A stretch of DNA of 64,000 bases from Paenibacillus xylanivorans (GTDB lineage: Bacteria; Bacillota; Bacilli; Paenibacillales; Paenibacillaceae), in assembly GCF_001280595.1 (NCBI RefSeq), contig NZ_LITU01000078.1:172806-236805 (forward strand), given 5' to 3'. Positions within the stretch are counted from its first letter, which is position 1. Each line of letters opens with the position of its first letter. A program made the translations under genes and the position numbers. Shown in pieces: positions 28,345-37,341 of the stretch. The notes below the pieces were generated by a model. That model had not been told where the DNA came from. It ran no database searches and saw only the letters and a list, made by a program, of their open reading frames with translations.

Positions 28345-28827
28345 TTGAATCAGACGCATGAGCAGTGGGTGTATCATTCCCATGGCATTGCAGATACAGA
28401 AGTACTCGCGTCCGCACTCGCTGAACAGGCAACCGCCGGCATGGTGATTGCACTGGACGGTGATCTGGGTGCGGGCAAAACGGCATTTTCACAGAAGTTT
28501 GCCTGGCATTTGGGTGTACGTGATGTGGTCAACAGCCCCACGTTTACACTGATTAAGGAATATGAAGGGCGTCTGCCCTTGTATCACATGGATGTGTATC
28601 GCATATCGCTGGAAGAAGCGGACGAGCTTGGACTTGATGAGTATTTCTATGGAGCCGGAGTTAGTCTGGTAGAATGGTCCAGCATCATTCCCGAATTGCT
28701 GCCGCAGGAACACTTACATGTGCAGATTGAGACGACGGGTCCGGAGGATCGAACGATTACGCTGGATGGGTATGGCGAGACGTATGCTGCCATGTGCCGA
28801 CAGTTCAGACAGAATGGAGTCAAATGA
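28345..28827 (+). CDS. tsaE: tRNA threonylcarbamoyladenosine biosynthesis ATPase TsaE
   Basis: A 160-residue ATPase needed, with TsaB and TsaD, for t6A37 modification of ANN-decoding tRNAs. Walker A is GDLGAGKTAFSQ; the typical SPTFTLIKEYEGRLPLYHMDVYR and VEWSSIIPELLP segments follow. The TTG at 28345 is chosen for the AAGGTGGGG upstream. Its stop overlaps the tsaB start (ATGA). It heads the tsaE-tsaB-rimI-tsaD run found in the same order in B. subtilis (ydiB-ydiC-ydiD-ydiE). Confidence 0.93.
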   Translation: MNQTHEQWVYHSHGIADTEVLASALAEQATAGMVIALDGDLGAGKTAFSQKFAWHLGVRDVVNSPTFTLIKEYEGRLPLYHMDVYRISLEEADELGLDEYFYGAGVSLVEWSSIIPELLPQEHLHVQIETTGPEDRTITLDGYGETYAAMCRQFRQNGVK

Positions 28828-29678
28828 TGATGGAAGATTTACAAAAAAAGCCGCGCCAGCGGTTTTTGGCGTTGGATACCTCGACTGCGGTGATGGCAGC
28901 CTCAGTAATGGAAGGCCACGCCCTTCTGGAAGAACGCAATGAACGGGCAGAACGCAACCATTCGGTACACGTCGTGCCTGTAATGGAGCAGCTGCTGGAG
29001 GCCAGCAGCACGCAGCCGGGACAGCTGGACGGCATTGCCGTCGGCATTGGCCCGGGCTCGTACACGGGCATCCGCATTGCGGTGACCGCGGCGAAAACGC
29101 TAGCCTGGGCGTGGGACATCCCCGTTGCCGGGGTGTCCAGCCTTCAGGCCCTGGCCTGGGGCGGCTGGCACAGCGGCCTCGCCGCCAAGGCCGAAGCTGC
29201 GGCAGAGGATGCCGCAGCAGGGGCTGGCGGAACGCCATCCGCGGACCAGGGCAGCACGGGTGCCGCCCCTGTCCACTGGATCGTTCCGCTTGTGGATGCA
29301 CGGCGCGGTCAAGCCTATACCGCGCTGTTTGCCTCCGCCGGGAGCGCTGCGCCCCGGCGGCTGGCACCGGATGCCATCCGTCTGGTGGACGGATGGCTTG
29401 AAGCCCTCGCCACCCGCATGGCGGAGGCGGCGCCGGAAGAGCGGCCCGCTGCCGTCTGGATTGTCGGCGAGACGGGCCCGCATGCGGCGGCAGCGGCTGA
29501 GCTTCGCTGCCCCGCAGGAACGGCGCTCCAGCTCGTGCCCTATGAGCTGGAGGGCCGCTGGGTTGGGCGCCTAGGCGCCGAAGCGCTGCTTGCAGGTCAG
29601 CGAGATGACGTGCATGCACTGGTGCCCAACTATACCCAGCTGGCTGAAGCGGAAGCCAATCTGCTGCGCAAAGGCTAA
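28824..29678 (+). CDS. tsaB: tRNA threonylcarbamoyladenosine biosynthesis protein TsaB
   Basis: A 284-residue ASKHA-fold partner of TsaD. The N-terminus LALDTSTAVMAASVME and VGIGPGSYTGIRIAVTAAKTLAWA are family hallmarks. From about residue 110 to 260 the protein carries alanine-rich insertions (AEAAAEDAAAGAGG, EAAPEERPAAVW) and the DNA becomes much richer in G+C than its neighbours (about 28950-29620). This makes it longer than the roughly 230-residue typical TsaB. The variable C-terminal lobe is not catalytic, so function is probably kept. ATG 28824 overlaps the tsaE stop. Confidence 0.92.
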   Translation: MMMEDLQKKPRQRFLALDTSTAVMAASVMEGHALLEERNERAERNHSVHVVPVMEQLLEASSTQPGQLDGIAVGIGPGSYTGIRIAVTAAKTLAWAWDIPVAGVSSLQALAWGGWHSGLAAKAEAAAEDAAAGAGGTPSADQGSTGAAPVHWIVPLVDARRGQAYTALFASAGSAAPRRLAPDAIRLVDGWLEALATRMAEAAPEERPAAVWIVGETGPHAAAAAELRCPAGTALQLVPYELEGRWVGRLGAEALLAGQRDDVHALVPNYTQLAEAEANLLRKG

Positions 29679-29695
29679 AGGGGGAGGGGAAGCAG

Positions 29696-30217
29696 ATGGA
29701 CAACGTGGAGAAAGAAGAGCAGGAAGCAGCGCTTCAGTTCAGGTTCATGACTCTGGATGACATTCCCGATGTAATGATTATTGAACATGAAGCCTTCACC
29801 CTGCCCTGGACGGAAGAAGCGTTTCAGAATGAATTGACACACAATCATTTTGCGAAATATATGGTCATGGAATTGGAAGGAACGGCGATCGGCTATGCCG
29901 GCATGTGGACGATCATGGATGAAGCTCACATTACCAATATTGCGGTCAGGGAAGCCTATCGTGGACGCAAGCTGGGCGAGAAGCTGCTGGACGAATTGAT
30001 GAGAACAGCGGCTTATCTCGGGATGGAACGAATGACCCTGGAAGTCAGGGTTTCGAATCGGATTGCCCAGAGCTTGTATCAGAAAAAAGGGTTTGAATCG
30101 GCGGGTCTTCGCAAAGGCTATTACTCCGACAATGGGGAGGATGCGATGATTATGTGGGCGAATTTGCCGCCCGCAGACCGAAGCGGCGAAGAGGAAGGAA
30201 GCGTAACGGATTCATGA
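29696..30217 (+). CDS. rimI: Ribosomal protein S18 alanine N-acetyltransferase
   Basis: A 173-residue GNAT acetyltransferase. The family motifs are FRFMTLDDIPDVMIIEHEAFTLPWTEEAF at the start and the acetyl-CoA loop VREAYRGRKLGEKLL; the C-terminal LYQKKGFESAGLRKGYYSDNGEDAMIM is typical of RimI. It acetylates the N-terminus of ribosomal protein S18 in studied species. ATG 29696 follows GGGGGAGGGG. It overlaps tsaD by 4 bp, as expected for this conserved operon. Confidence 0.93.
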   Translation: MDNVEKEEQEAALQFRFMTLDDIPDVMIIEHEAFTLPWTEEAFQNELTHNHFAKYMVMELEGTAIGYAGMWTIMDEAHITNIAVREAYRGRKLGEKLLDELMRTAAYLGMERMTLEVRVSNRIAQSLYQKKGFESAGLRKGYYSDNGEDAMIMWANLPPADRSGEEEGSVTDS

Positions 30218-31269
30218 ATGATTTCAATGAAAAGCTAAGTTCGACACCATCTTATATATTGGCCGTGGAGACAAGCTGTGATGAAACATCCGTAGCGGTA
30301 GTCAAGGATGGACGGGAAGTGCTGTCCAATCTGATCTCAAGTCAGATCGAGACACATAAGGCATTTGGCGGGGTTGTGCCTGAAGTGGCTTCACGTAAAC
30401 ACGTTGAAGTCATTACATTGATGTTGGAGCAGGCTATTGAGCAATCGGGCATTCGTCCGCGCGATTTGAGTGCGATCGCCGTGACACAAGGGCCTGGTCT
30501 GGTTGGTGCATTGCTGGTCGGCATCGTTGCAGCCAAAACCATGGCCATGGCCCTTGGCAAACCGCTCATTGGTACACATCATATTGCAGGACATATCTAT
30601 GCCAACAGACTTACCCATGAGCTGCAATATCCAGCGATGGCATTGGTTGTTTCGGGTGGTCATACAGAGCTTGTGCATATGGAATCCGAAGGCAAGTTCA
30701 AACTGATCGGGCGTACGCGTGACGACGCGGTAGGCGAAGCTTATGACAAAGTGGCGCGTGCACTGGGTTGTCCCTACCCGGGAGGACCACATGTGGACCG
30801 GATGGCTGCTGAAGCCGAGCAGGCGGTACCTTTGCCGCGCGTCTGGCTTGAAGCGGATTCGTATGATTTCAGCCTTAGCGGCTTAAAATCTGCTGTACTG
30901 AATGTGTTGAATCAAGCCAAAATGCGCGGAGAAACGCTTGAACCATCTGTTGTGGCAAGGGGCTTCCAGGAAGCTGTTGTTGAAGTGCTGGTAGAGAAAG
31001 CGGTAAGGGCTGTCCGTGAGTATGGATCACGTCAATTGTTGTTATGCGGTGGCGTTGCTGCAAACCGGGGATTGCGTTCAGCTTTGCAGGAGCGTTGTGC
31101 CAAGGAAGGGCTCGAATTGCTGATCCCGCCGATGGAGTATTGTACCGACAATGCAGCGATGATTGGAGCTGCGGCATATTTGAAGTGGCAGCGGGGAGAA
31201 ATCTCGGAATTCGATGCCAAAGCAGATCCTGGACTTTCACTTGAGGCATGGTCTGTTCAATCGCTATAG
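30214..31269 (+). CDS. tsaD: tRNA N6-adenosine threonylcarbamoyltransferase TsaD
   Basis: A 351-residue Kae1/TsaD enzyme transferring the threonylcarbamoyl group to A37 of tRNA. Visible: ILAVETSCDETSVAVV at the N-terminus, the metal-binding HHIAGHIYANRL, DDAVGEAYDKVARALG, and the C-terminal LLCGGVAANRGLR with CTDNAAMIGAAAY. The ATG at 30214 overlaps the rimI stop; the frame's extension to 30154 lies within rimI. It is the last gene of its operon before the leuA leader. Confidence 0.95.
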   Translation: MNDFNEKLSSTPSYILAVETSCDETSVAVVKDGREVLSNLISSQIETHKAFGGVVPEVASRKHVEVITLMLEQAIEQSGIRPRDLSAIAVTQGPGLVGALLVGIVAAKTMAMALGKPLIGTHHIAGHIYANRLTHELQYPAMALVVSGGHTELVHMESEGKFKLIGRTRDDAVGEAYDKVARALGCPYPGGPHVDRMAAEAEQAVPLPRVWLEADSYDFSLSGLKSAVLNVLNQAKMRGETLEPSVVARGFQEAVVEVLVEKAVRAVREYGSRQLLLCGGVAANRGLRSALQERCAKEGLELLIPPMEYCTDNAAMIGAAAYLKWQRGEISEFDAKADPGLSLEAWSVQSL

Positions 31270-31291
31270 ACAGGCAGATGTATATGAAGAC

Positions 31292-31320
31292 TTGACAGCC
31301 TCATGTGAAGACTGTATATT
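31292..31320 (+). promoter_or_regulatory. Sigma-A promoter of the T-box/leuA unit
   Basis: Perfect TTGACA (31292-31297), 17-bp spacer and TATATT (31315-31320), placed just before the first T-box leader and 22 bp after the tsaD stop. Confidence 0.8.
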
Positions 31321-31359
31321 AATTACAAATTAAAACGGGAATTTAGATTCCTGAACTGA

Positions 31360-31742
31360 AAACGCAATGAACAGGAACAGTAGGGTATTTCCCGGTCTTA
31401 GAGAGCTGCGGGGTGGTGCAACGCAGTCGAAGGAAACCTGAAACTCACCTGGAAGCGGAACGATGGAACACGGTAACTCCCTGGGAGAAGCCGAAGGCCG
31501 ATGATGGCCCAAAGTACATGGTTACGGGTTGCCTCCGTGAATGGGCCGTTGTTGATGGGATCCGGATGACATATCGGTAGAAGATCAACAATAACTGAGG
31601 GGGCTTTTGTCACTTTGGGCAATGATACGGTATGGACGCATACAGGATCAGCTCGAAGGAAATGAAAGTCAACAAGAGTGGTACCGCGAAGGTGAACAGC
31701 CTGTCGTCTCTTGCATTATTGCAGGAGATGGCAGGCTTTTTT
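31360..31742 (+). ncRNA. T-box leader 1 (probably leucine-specific)
   Basis: Stem I region with GAGAGCTGCGGGGTGGTGC, a likely specifier CTC at 31444-31446 (leucine) within GAAACTCACC, the T-box sequence TGGTACCGCG at 31679-31688, and a terminator (AGCCTG...CAGGCT then TTTTTT, to 31742). Uncharged tRNA pairing with the T-box would form an antiterminator and allow read-through. It is followed by a second complete T-box, so leuA is behind two gates in series. Confidence 0.88.
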
Positions 31743-31789
31743 GATTTTCAAAATGGTGATGAATTCATGATCACATATCATAAATGTAA

Positions 31790-32146
31790 TGAACGGGAGC
31801 AGTAAAACGATAAAGCGCACAGAGAGCTGCGGGGTGGTGCGACGCAGTGGCTGGAATCGTTTGAATCTCGCCCGGGAACGGAGCTGTGGAAGCATGGAGA
31901 CCAATGTCTCATCCCATTGTCCTTATGGACGAAAGGGCATGTGGTACACAGCAACGGCTAACCCCCGTTACAGGGTGTTTCTCCGGCTGTTGGTTGTACG
32001 TGTTGCATGTACGCATAGACAATCGATATGGCTGGAGATGACGAGGTGGATGGTGCCTGGCGCAAGCCTGGACCATCAAGCAAGAGTGGTACCGCGGAGG
32101 GATAATAACCCGCCGTCTCTTAGATGAGATGGCGGGTTATTTGTGT
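31790..32146 (+). ncRNA. T-box leader 2 (probably leucine-specific)
   Basis: A second T-box with the same stem I stretch (AGAGAGCTGCGGGGTGGTGC), a likely CTC specifier at 31867-31869, T-box TGGTACCGCG at 32087-32096 and a terminator with stem AACCCGCC/GGCGGGTT ending about 32146. It lies 190 bp before leuA. The two leaders share short blocks but have diverged in the middle, so the duplication is not recent. Confidence 0.88.
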
Positions 32147-32335
32147 TTGCTGTCGGCAGCAGGGTGGGCGATGGAAATCCATAATCACGGTTAAAAAGAA
32201 ATACACCGGGTGTGCAAGTCGACGTGCACGCCGGCATGGAATGCAAAATGAATAAACATAGAAAACGGGAAATGAATATCTCGTTCACATCCCCAATAAC
32301 CAATATACATTCAAATTTGATGGAGGTTGATGAAT

Positions 32336-33892
32336 ATGACAACGAACAATAACAAACGAATGATTGAGATTTTTGATACAACACTGCGCGATGGAGAGCA
32401 AGCACCGGGAGCGAGTCTGCAGCCTGAGCAAAAAATTGAACTGGCACATCAGTTGGCTTCTCTGGGCATTGACGTCATCGAGCCTGGATTCCCGATCTCA
32501 AGTCCAGGTGAGTTCGCGGCGGTTCAGGCGATTTCCAGACAACTGCAAAACGTGGAGATTTGCGGATTCGCGCGTGCGGTCAAAGGGGATATTGATGCAG
32601 CCGTTCGAGCAACGGCTGACGCAGCACGCCGCCGGATTCACCTGTTTATCTCCTCTTCGGACATCCATATTGAGCATCAACTGCGCCGTCCGCGCAGTGA
32701 AGTTGTAGCTACTGCGCGGGAGATGGTCTCCTATGCGCGTCAGTTCACGGATATAGTGGAATTCACCGCCATGGATGCAGCACGCACGAAGATGGACGAT
32801 CTGATTGAGATGGTTGAAGTAGCCATTGAAGCAGGCGCAAGTATTATCAATTTGCCAGATACGGTCGGGTACGCACTGCCGCATGAATATGGAGAGATGT
32901 TCCGTCAGGTACGTGAGGGTGCAAGAGGCGGAGACAAGGTTCGCTACAGCGCACACTGTCATAATGATCTGGGCCTTGCGGTTGCGAACAGTCTGGCTGC
33001 GATTGCCAACGGTGCTTCCCAAATTGAAGTAACCATTAACGGTGTGGGAGAACGGACGGGCAACTGTGCACTGGAGGAACTGATTATGGCTCTGGAAACG
33101 CGGGGAGACGTGATTGGCGCAACAACGAATATCAAACTGAACCAGATGTATGAGACATCGCGTCAGATTAGCCGTGCGATGCATTTCCCGATTGCCTACA
33201 ACAAACCGGTGGTAGGACGCAACGCCTTCCAGCATGAGTCTGGTATCCATCAGGATGGTCTGCTCAAGAATCGGAGTACGTATGAGATTATGGACCCGGA
33301 AGCGCTGGGAATTCCGCGCAGCATGATTATTCTGGGCAAACATTCCGGTCGTCACGCTTTGAAAGATCGGGTTCGCAAATATGGTTTTGAACCGGATGAG
33401 CAGCAGATGGAACAACTGTATGAGGTATTTAAAGAAACCGCCGATCAACAAAAAGTGGTCAGTGATGACCAGTTATTGCAGATGGTGAGCCAAACCATGA
33501 ATATCCCTGCGCAGGATTATGAGCTGATTGAATTGCAGGTAACAGCAGGAAGTATGACCGATCGAATGGCAGCAGTTCGCATTCGAACAAGTGCAGGAGA
33601 GCAATCCTACTCGGCTGTCGGCGGTGGTCCGGTAGATGCAACCATTCGTGCGATTGGTCAAAGTATTTCGGACGATATTACGTTTGTCGATATGGAGATG
33701 CACGCGCTGAGCGGAGGAGAGGCTGCAAGTGCGGAAGCTGCGGTTACCGTGGAGCGTGCAGGACGTGAATTCAGAGGGACTGCAACTCATAATGATATTG
33801 TCATGGCTGCGGGTCTGGCGTATGTTGCAGCTTGTAATGCTGCCGGATTGAAGGTAGAGACTTCCGAGAGTGATGAACCTGTGCATGCGTAG
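32336..33892 (+). CDS. leuA: 2-isopropylmalate synthase
   Basis: A 518-residue enzyme of leucine biosynthesis condensing acetyl-CoA with 2-oxoisovalerate. The HMGL-like barrel begins IFDTTLRDGEQAPGASL and contains HCHNDLGLAVANS (metal histidines) and ERTGNCALEE. The C-terminal regulatory LeuA domain (about 390-500) gives leucine feedback control. ATG 32336 is 9 bp after TGGAGG; earlier in-frame starts are too close to it. Expression is controlled by two tandem T-boxes. No other leu or ilv genes are in the window. Confidence 0.95.
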   Translation: MTTNNNKRMIEIFDTTLRDGEQAPGASLQPEQKIELAHQLASLGIDVIEPGFPISSPGEFAAVQAISRQLQNVEICGFARAVKGDIDAAVRATADAARRRIHLFISSSDIHIEHQLRRPRSEVVATAREMVSYARQFTDIVEFTAMDAARTKMDDLIEMVEVAIEAGASIINLPDTVGYALPHEYGEMFRQVREGARGGDKVRYSAHCHNDLGLAVANSLAAIANGASQIEVTINGVGERTGNCALEELIMALETRGDVIGATTNIKLNQMYETSRQISRAMHFPIAYNKPVVGRNAFQHESGIHQDGLLKNRSTYEIMDPEALGIPRSMIILGKHSGRHALKDRVRKYGFEPDEQQMEQLYEVFKETADQQKVVSDDQLLQMVSQTMNIPAQDYELIELQVTAGSMTDRMAAVRIRTSAGEQSYSAVGGGPVDATIRAIGQSISDDITFVDMEMHALSGGEAASAEAAVTVERAGREFRGTATHNDIVMAAGLAYVAACNAAGLKVETSESDEPVHA

Positions 33893-33941
33893 ATAGTACT
33901 CCGTCAAATCACATAAATTTGTGATCAAAAGCCGACAAGAG

Positions 33942-33970
33942 GCAGGCCTTGAATACAGAGGTCTGCTTTT
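33942..33970 (+). terminator. Intrinsic terminator after leuA
   Basis: GCAGGCC (33942-33948) pairs with GGTCTGC (33960-33966), followed by TTTTGTCCTTTT. Confidence 0.75.
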
Positions 33971-34027
33971 GTCCTTTTATAGGAGATGAAAATGGATGAA
34001 CGACTACGTTTGTCAAGATGTGATTAT

Positions 34028-34258
34028 AGTTATCCACATATCCAGTGCAATTTGTGGGTAACTATATCAAAGTCAAACCAGTAATGTTTTCGAAAATAAA
34101 AGGCGTTAGGGGATAAAAAAGCCTCTATATATCCACAAAGTTGTGGATAATGTGCATAACTCGGTGGATAAATATGGTTTTTGTGCAAAAAAAGCTATTC
34201 TACCGCCGTATAATTAAATGAAGTGAATTGCTTGCTATCTTTCTTTTTTGTGGATAAA
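34028..34258. promoter_or_regulatory. DnaA-box cluster
   Basis: Four perfect TTATNCACA DnaA boxes: 34030-34038 on plus, and 34142-34150, 34151-34159 and 34249-34257 on minus. There are also near matches at 34053-34061, 34129-34137 and 34162-34170. All lie in a 230-bp AT-rich gene-free stretch. Bacillota carry DnaA-box clusters away from oriC that titrate DnaA; this looks like one. dnaA and dnaN are not nearby, so it is unlikely to be oriC. Confidence 0.7.
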
Positions 34259-34301
34259 TATGAGACTGCCGAGTGGAAAAATATTTTTCGGAATTCGGGT
34301 A

Positions 34302-34386
34302 GATTTGACAAATATGAAAACAACCTTGTCAAATCTCTTTCGTTATAATTAACAAAAAAGCTGACCCCGTCAAGGAATCAGCTTTT
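34302..34386. terminator. Hairpin and terminator after the ABC-F gene
   Basis: A terminator with AAAAGCTGA (34356-34364) and TCAGCTTTT (34378-34386) works in either direction and would end the minus-strand ABC-F transcript. Next to it is a perfect 10-bp inverted repeat GATTTGACAA/TTGTCAAATC (34302-34311, 34326-34335) of unknown role. Confidence 0.75.
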
Positions 34387-34450
34387 ACTGTTGTTACTTG
34401 TTCGGCACAGGAGAGCAGTCTGGATTAGAATGAAAAGAGTCATCTGCCTG

Positions 34451-36409
34451 CTATTCCAAAGCTAATTCTTCCCACTCTTCATACGCCTTGGCAAGTTGAA
34501 GCTTGTGATCCTCCGCTGATTCTTGGAGTTCTTGCAGCTTCATATAATCCTGATATATTTCAGGCAGAGCCATCTGTGCCTCAAGCTCCGTGATTTCCGT
34601 TTCCAGCTTCGCAATTTGCTGTTCCAGAGCCTCCTGCTTGCGCTGGCGATTACGTTCTTCCCGCTTGGCCTGCTTGTCCGCTTCGAATGAGGCGGCACCG
34701 GATTTTTCGGTTGCGGATAGGCTTGGATCAGATTTGGGCGAGTTTTTGGAAGAGGCCTGACGTGCTTCCGCAGCTTCGCGCGCAATGTCCTCAAGCTCCT
34801 GTTTCTTCTCCACATAATCATCATAATTGCCTAGATAATGCTCTGTACCTCCGGGATGCAGTTCGACAATACGCTCAGCCATTTTATTGAGGAAATACCG
34901 GTCATGAGAGATGAATAGCAATGTGCCCTCATAATCCATCAGCGCCGCTTCAAGCACTTCTTTGGCAAATAGGTCGAGATGGTTCGTAGGCTCATCCAGA
35001 ATGAGCATGTTGGCTTCCTTAAGCATGAGCTTGGAGAGAGAGACACGTGCTTTTTCTCCACCACTGAGCGATGAGATTTTTTTGAGAACATCATCTCCAC
35101 TGAACAGGAAGTTGCCAAGCACTGTACGAATCCGCGCTTCCTCCATGCCGGGATAGGCACTCCACAGCTCTTCCAATACGGTATTGGAAGGGTTAAGTCC
35201 CGTCTGCTCCTGATCATAATAGCCAATCTGCACCTTGGTTCCCCATTGGATCTCACCGCTTACGGGGCGTAAACTTCCAGTGAGGCATTTCAGCAAGGTG
35301 GATTTTCCGATTCCGTTCGGCCCTATCAAAGCAACCGTTTCCCCGCGTCTTAGATCAAAAGATACATTGCGGAACAACGGCGAAGCCTCATCGTAGGCAA
35401 CCGAAAGCTGATCCACCCGGAGCACTTCCTTGCCTGACATGACAGCCGTCTCAAAAGAGAAGTGAGCTTTTTTCAGATCTCCCATTGGTTTATCGAGTCG
35501 ATCCATCTTATCGAGTGCCTTGCGGCGGCTCTGCGCCCGTTTGGTCGTCGAAGCACGTACGATATTCTTCTGAACAAACTCCTCCATCTTGGAGATTTCA
35601 TCCTGTTGTTTCTCATATTGCTTCATCTGGCTTTCATACTCGGCAGCTTTGAGTTCCATGTACCGACTGTAATTGCCCGTATATTTTTTGGAGCGGTGCC
35701 GTTCGATCTCCACGATGGTTGTGACAAGCCGGTCGAGGAAATACCGGTCATGGGATACAACGAGCAGGGCACCGGAATAACCTCTTAGGTAATCTTCAAG
35801 CCACGTCAGGGTGGCGATATCGAGATAGTTGGTAGGCTCGTCCAACATGAGCAGGTCAGGGGCTTGAAGCAAAATGCGAGCAAGCGCAAGACGTGTCTTT
35901 TGCCCGCCGCTCAGAGTAGCAATTGGGGTATTTGGTGAGAATTCACCGAACCCCATCCCGTGCAGAATACTGCGAATACGGGTTTCCATCTCATAACCGC
36001 CGTGATCCTTGAACCAGTCAGAGCGTTTGGCATAACGCTCAAGCAAATCGGCATATTTTTTTTCATCTTCCATCTGAGCCGGGTCGGCAATATCCTGTTC
36101 CATTTGACGCAACTCGGCTTCTGCCTGGGTCAGATGAGCGAACACATTCATCATTTCTTCCCAAATGGAGCGATCGGATTGCAGTCCGCTGTTCTGCGCG
36201 AGGTAACCAAGCGTTGTTTCCTTGGATTTGAAAATCTGTCCGCCATCGTAGGACATTTCCCCAGCCACGATTTTGAGCAAAGTGGATTTCCCTGCGCCAT
36301 TAACACCAACGAGGCCGATGCGCTCGCGTTCTAATATTTGTAAGTTCACGCCGTCCAGGATTGGATCGACACCAAAACGTTTGATAATTCCGGATACTTG
36401 CAGCAGCAT
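34451..36409 (-). CDS. ABC-F family ATPase (YdiF-like)
   Basis: A 652-residue soluble protein with two ABC ATPase domains and no membrane segment. Walker A sites are GVNGAGKSTLL (first) and GPNGIGKSTLL (second), each with LSGGQ/LSGGE signatures and LDEPTNYLD/LDEPTNHLD Walker B motifs. The linker between them (about 240-320) is the P-site tRNA-interacting motif of ABC-F proteins. The C-terminus is a charged coiled coil (about 550-652). Such proteins act on ribosomes; gene order next to tsaD and moaC matches ydiF in B. subtilis. ATG 36409 is preceded by GGAGG. Confidence 0.93.
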   Translation of the reverse strand: MLLQVSGIIKRFGVDPILDGVNLQILERERIGLVGVNGAGKSTLLKIVAGEMSYDGGQIFKSKETTLGYLAQNSGLQSDRSIWEEMMNVFAHLTQAEAELRQMEQDIADPAQMEDEKKYADLLERYAKRSDWFKDHGGYEMETRIRSILHGMGFGEFSPNTPIATLSGGQKTRLALARILLQAPDLLMLDEPTNYLDIATLTWLEDYLRGYSGALLVVSHDRYFLDRLVTTIVEIERHRSKKYTGNYSRYMELKAAEYESQMKQYEKQQDEISKMEEFVQKNIVRASTTKRAQSRRKALDKMDRLDKPMGDLKKAHFSFETAVMSGKEVLRVDQLSVAYDEASPLFRNVSFDLRRGETVALIGPNGIGKSTLLKCLTGSLRPVSGEIQWGTKVQIGYYDQEQTGLNPSNTVLEELWSAYPGMEEARIRTVLGNFLFSGDDVLKKISSLSGGEKARVSLSKLMLKEANMLILDEPTNHLDLFAKEVLEAALMDYEGTLLFISHDRYFLNKMAERIVELHPGGTEHYLGNYDDYVEKKQELEDIAREAAEARQASSKNSPKSDPSLSATEKSGAASFEADKQAKREERNRQRKQEALEQQIAKLETEITELEAQMALPEIYQDYMKLQELQESAEDHKLQLAKAYEEWEELALE

Positions 36410-36687
36410 AAAATTAAGTTCCTCCATAGGTCCAGTTCTTGATTTGACAACTACATCCCAGTTTACATGAAATACTGAGCAAATGCACCGATTAGGAGTG
36501 CCTGGGGCGTGTAGTCTTTTTGGTCAATCAATGATAAACTGAAAGAAGGCATGTTATTACATGAGGATTTTGCAGAAAATGAATCATTTTAACGATTCCA
36601 ACACGATGACAACTGGTGCATAACATATAAATTGTTTTAAATGAGAGCTAGTTTACCTTCCCGATCAACAGGAGGTTATTCAAGGAC

Positions 36688-37326
36688 ATGCAGGATCATA
36701 CGGAACAGAAAAGCCGCCTTCGTTCCAAGCTGAGACAGAGCCGGGATCTGATGGATGAAAGTACGCGTCAGCAGGTGATGACTGAGATTAATGTGGTGAC
36801 GAAGCGGGAGCTGGAGCGTCTTAGACAGGACAAATGGAAGCTGGGTAGCAAGCAGCTTATGATATTCAGTTATTTGTCTTATGGAAGCGAAGCATCCACA
36901 GCCTTTTTATTTGAAGAGGGCTGGAAGCATGGAGATAGGATGCTCGCACCGAAAGTGCAGGCAAATCCGGCTCGAATGGAATTGCGACGTGTCCTGGGTG
37001 AACAGGATATTCAGCCGGGAATATGGGGGATACCTGAACCCAAGAATTCCTGTGAACTGCTGCAACCTGAGAGCTGGCCTGATATTGATCTTGTCATAGT
37101 ACCGGGGCTGGGATACGACCTTCATGGAGGGCGCATTGGTTACGGCGGCGGTTATTATGATCGTTTTGCCGAGACACTTGCAGCAAAGTGTGCGATGACC
37201 GACAAAAGACCACTGATGGCTGCATTTGTATTGCCGGGCCAACTACAGGACGAAATTCCGATGGACCCGCTTGATCTGCGGATTGACCTGTTGATGACAA
37301 CCGAAGGTATATTACATATCGAATAA
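36688..37326 (+). CDS. 5-formyltetrahydrofolate cyclo-ligase
   Basis: A 212-residue enzyme converting 5-formyl-THF to 5,10-methenyl-THF with ATP. N-terminal KSRLRSKLRQSRDLM and the C-terminal nucleotide-binding motif VPGLGYDLHGGRIGYGGGYYDRF are characteristic. ATG 36688 follows AGGAGG. It is divergent from the ABC-F gene and is followed 16 bp later by moaC. Role: folate salvage. Confidence 0.93.
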   Translation: MQDHTEQKSRLRSKLRQSRDLMDESTRQQVMTEINVVTKRELERLRQDKWKLGSKQLMIFSYLSYGSEASTAFLFEEGWKHGDRMLAPKVQANPARMELRRVLGEQDIQPGIWGIPEPKNSCELLQPESWPDIDLVIVPGLGYDLHGGRIGYGGGYYDRFAETLAAKCAMTDKRPLMAAFVLPGQLQDEIPMDPLDLRIDLLMTTEGILHIE

Positions 37327-37341
37327 AGGGTTGTGATGTGA

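Noticed and set aside
28714..29703. 329-codon minus-strand frame over tsaB
   Set aside because: It runs antisense to the G+C-rich part of tsaB, where stop codons are rare; its product is a low-complexity arginine/proline-rich sequence.
32498..33451. 317-codon minus-strand frame over leuA
   Set aside because: Antisense to a clear leuA; no start site and no protein-family features.
34028..34258. Chromosomal replication origin oriC
   Set aside because: DnaA boxes are present but dnaA, dnaN, rpmH or gyr genes are not near, and the surroundings are ordinary operons.
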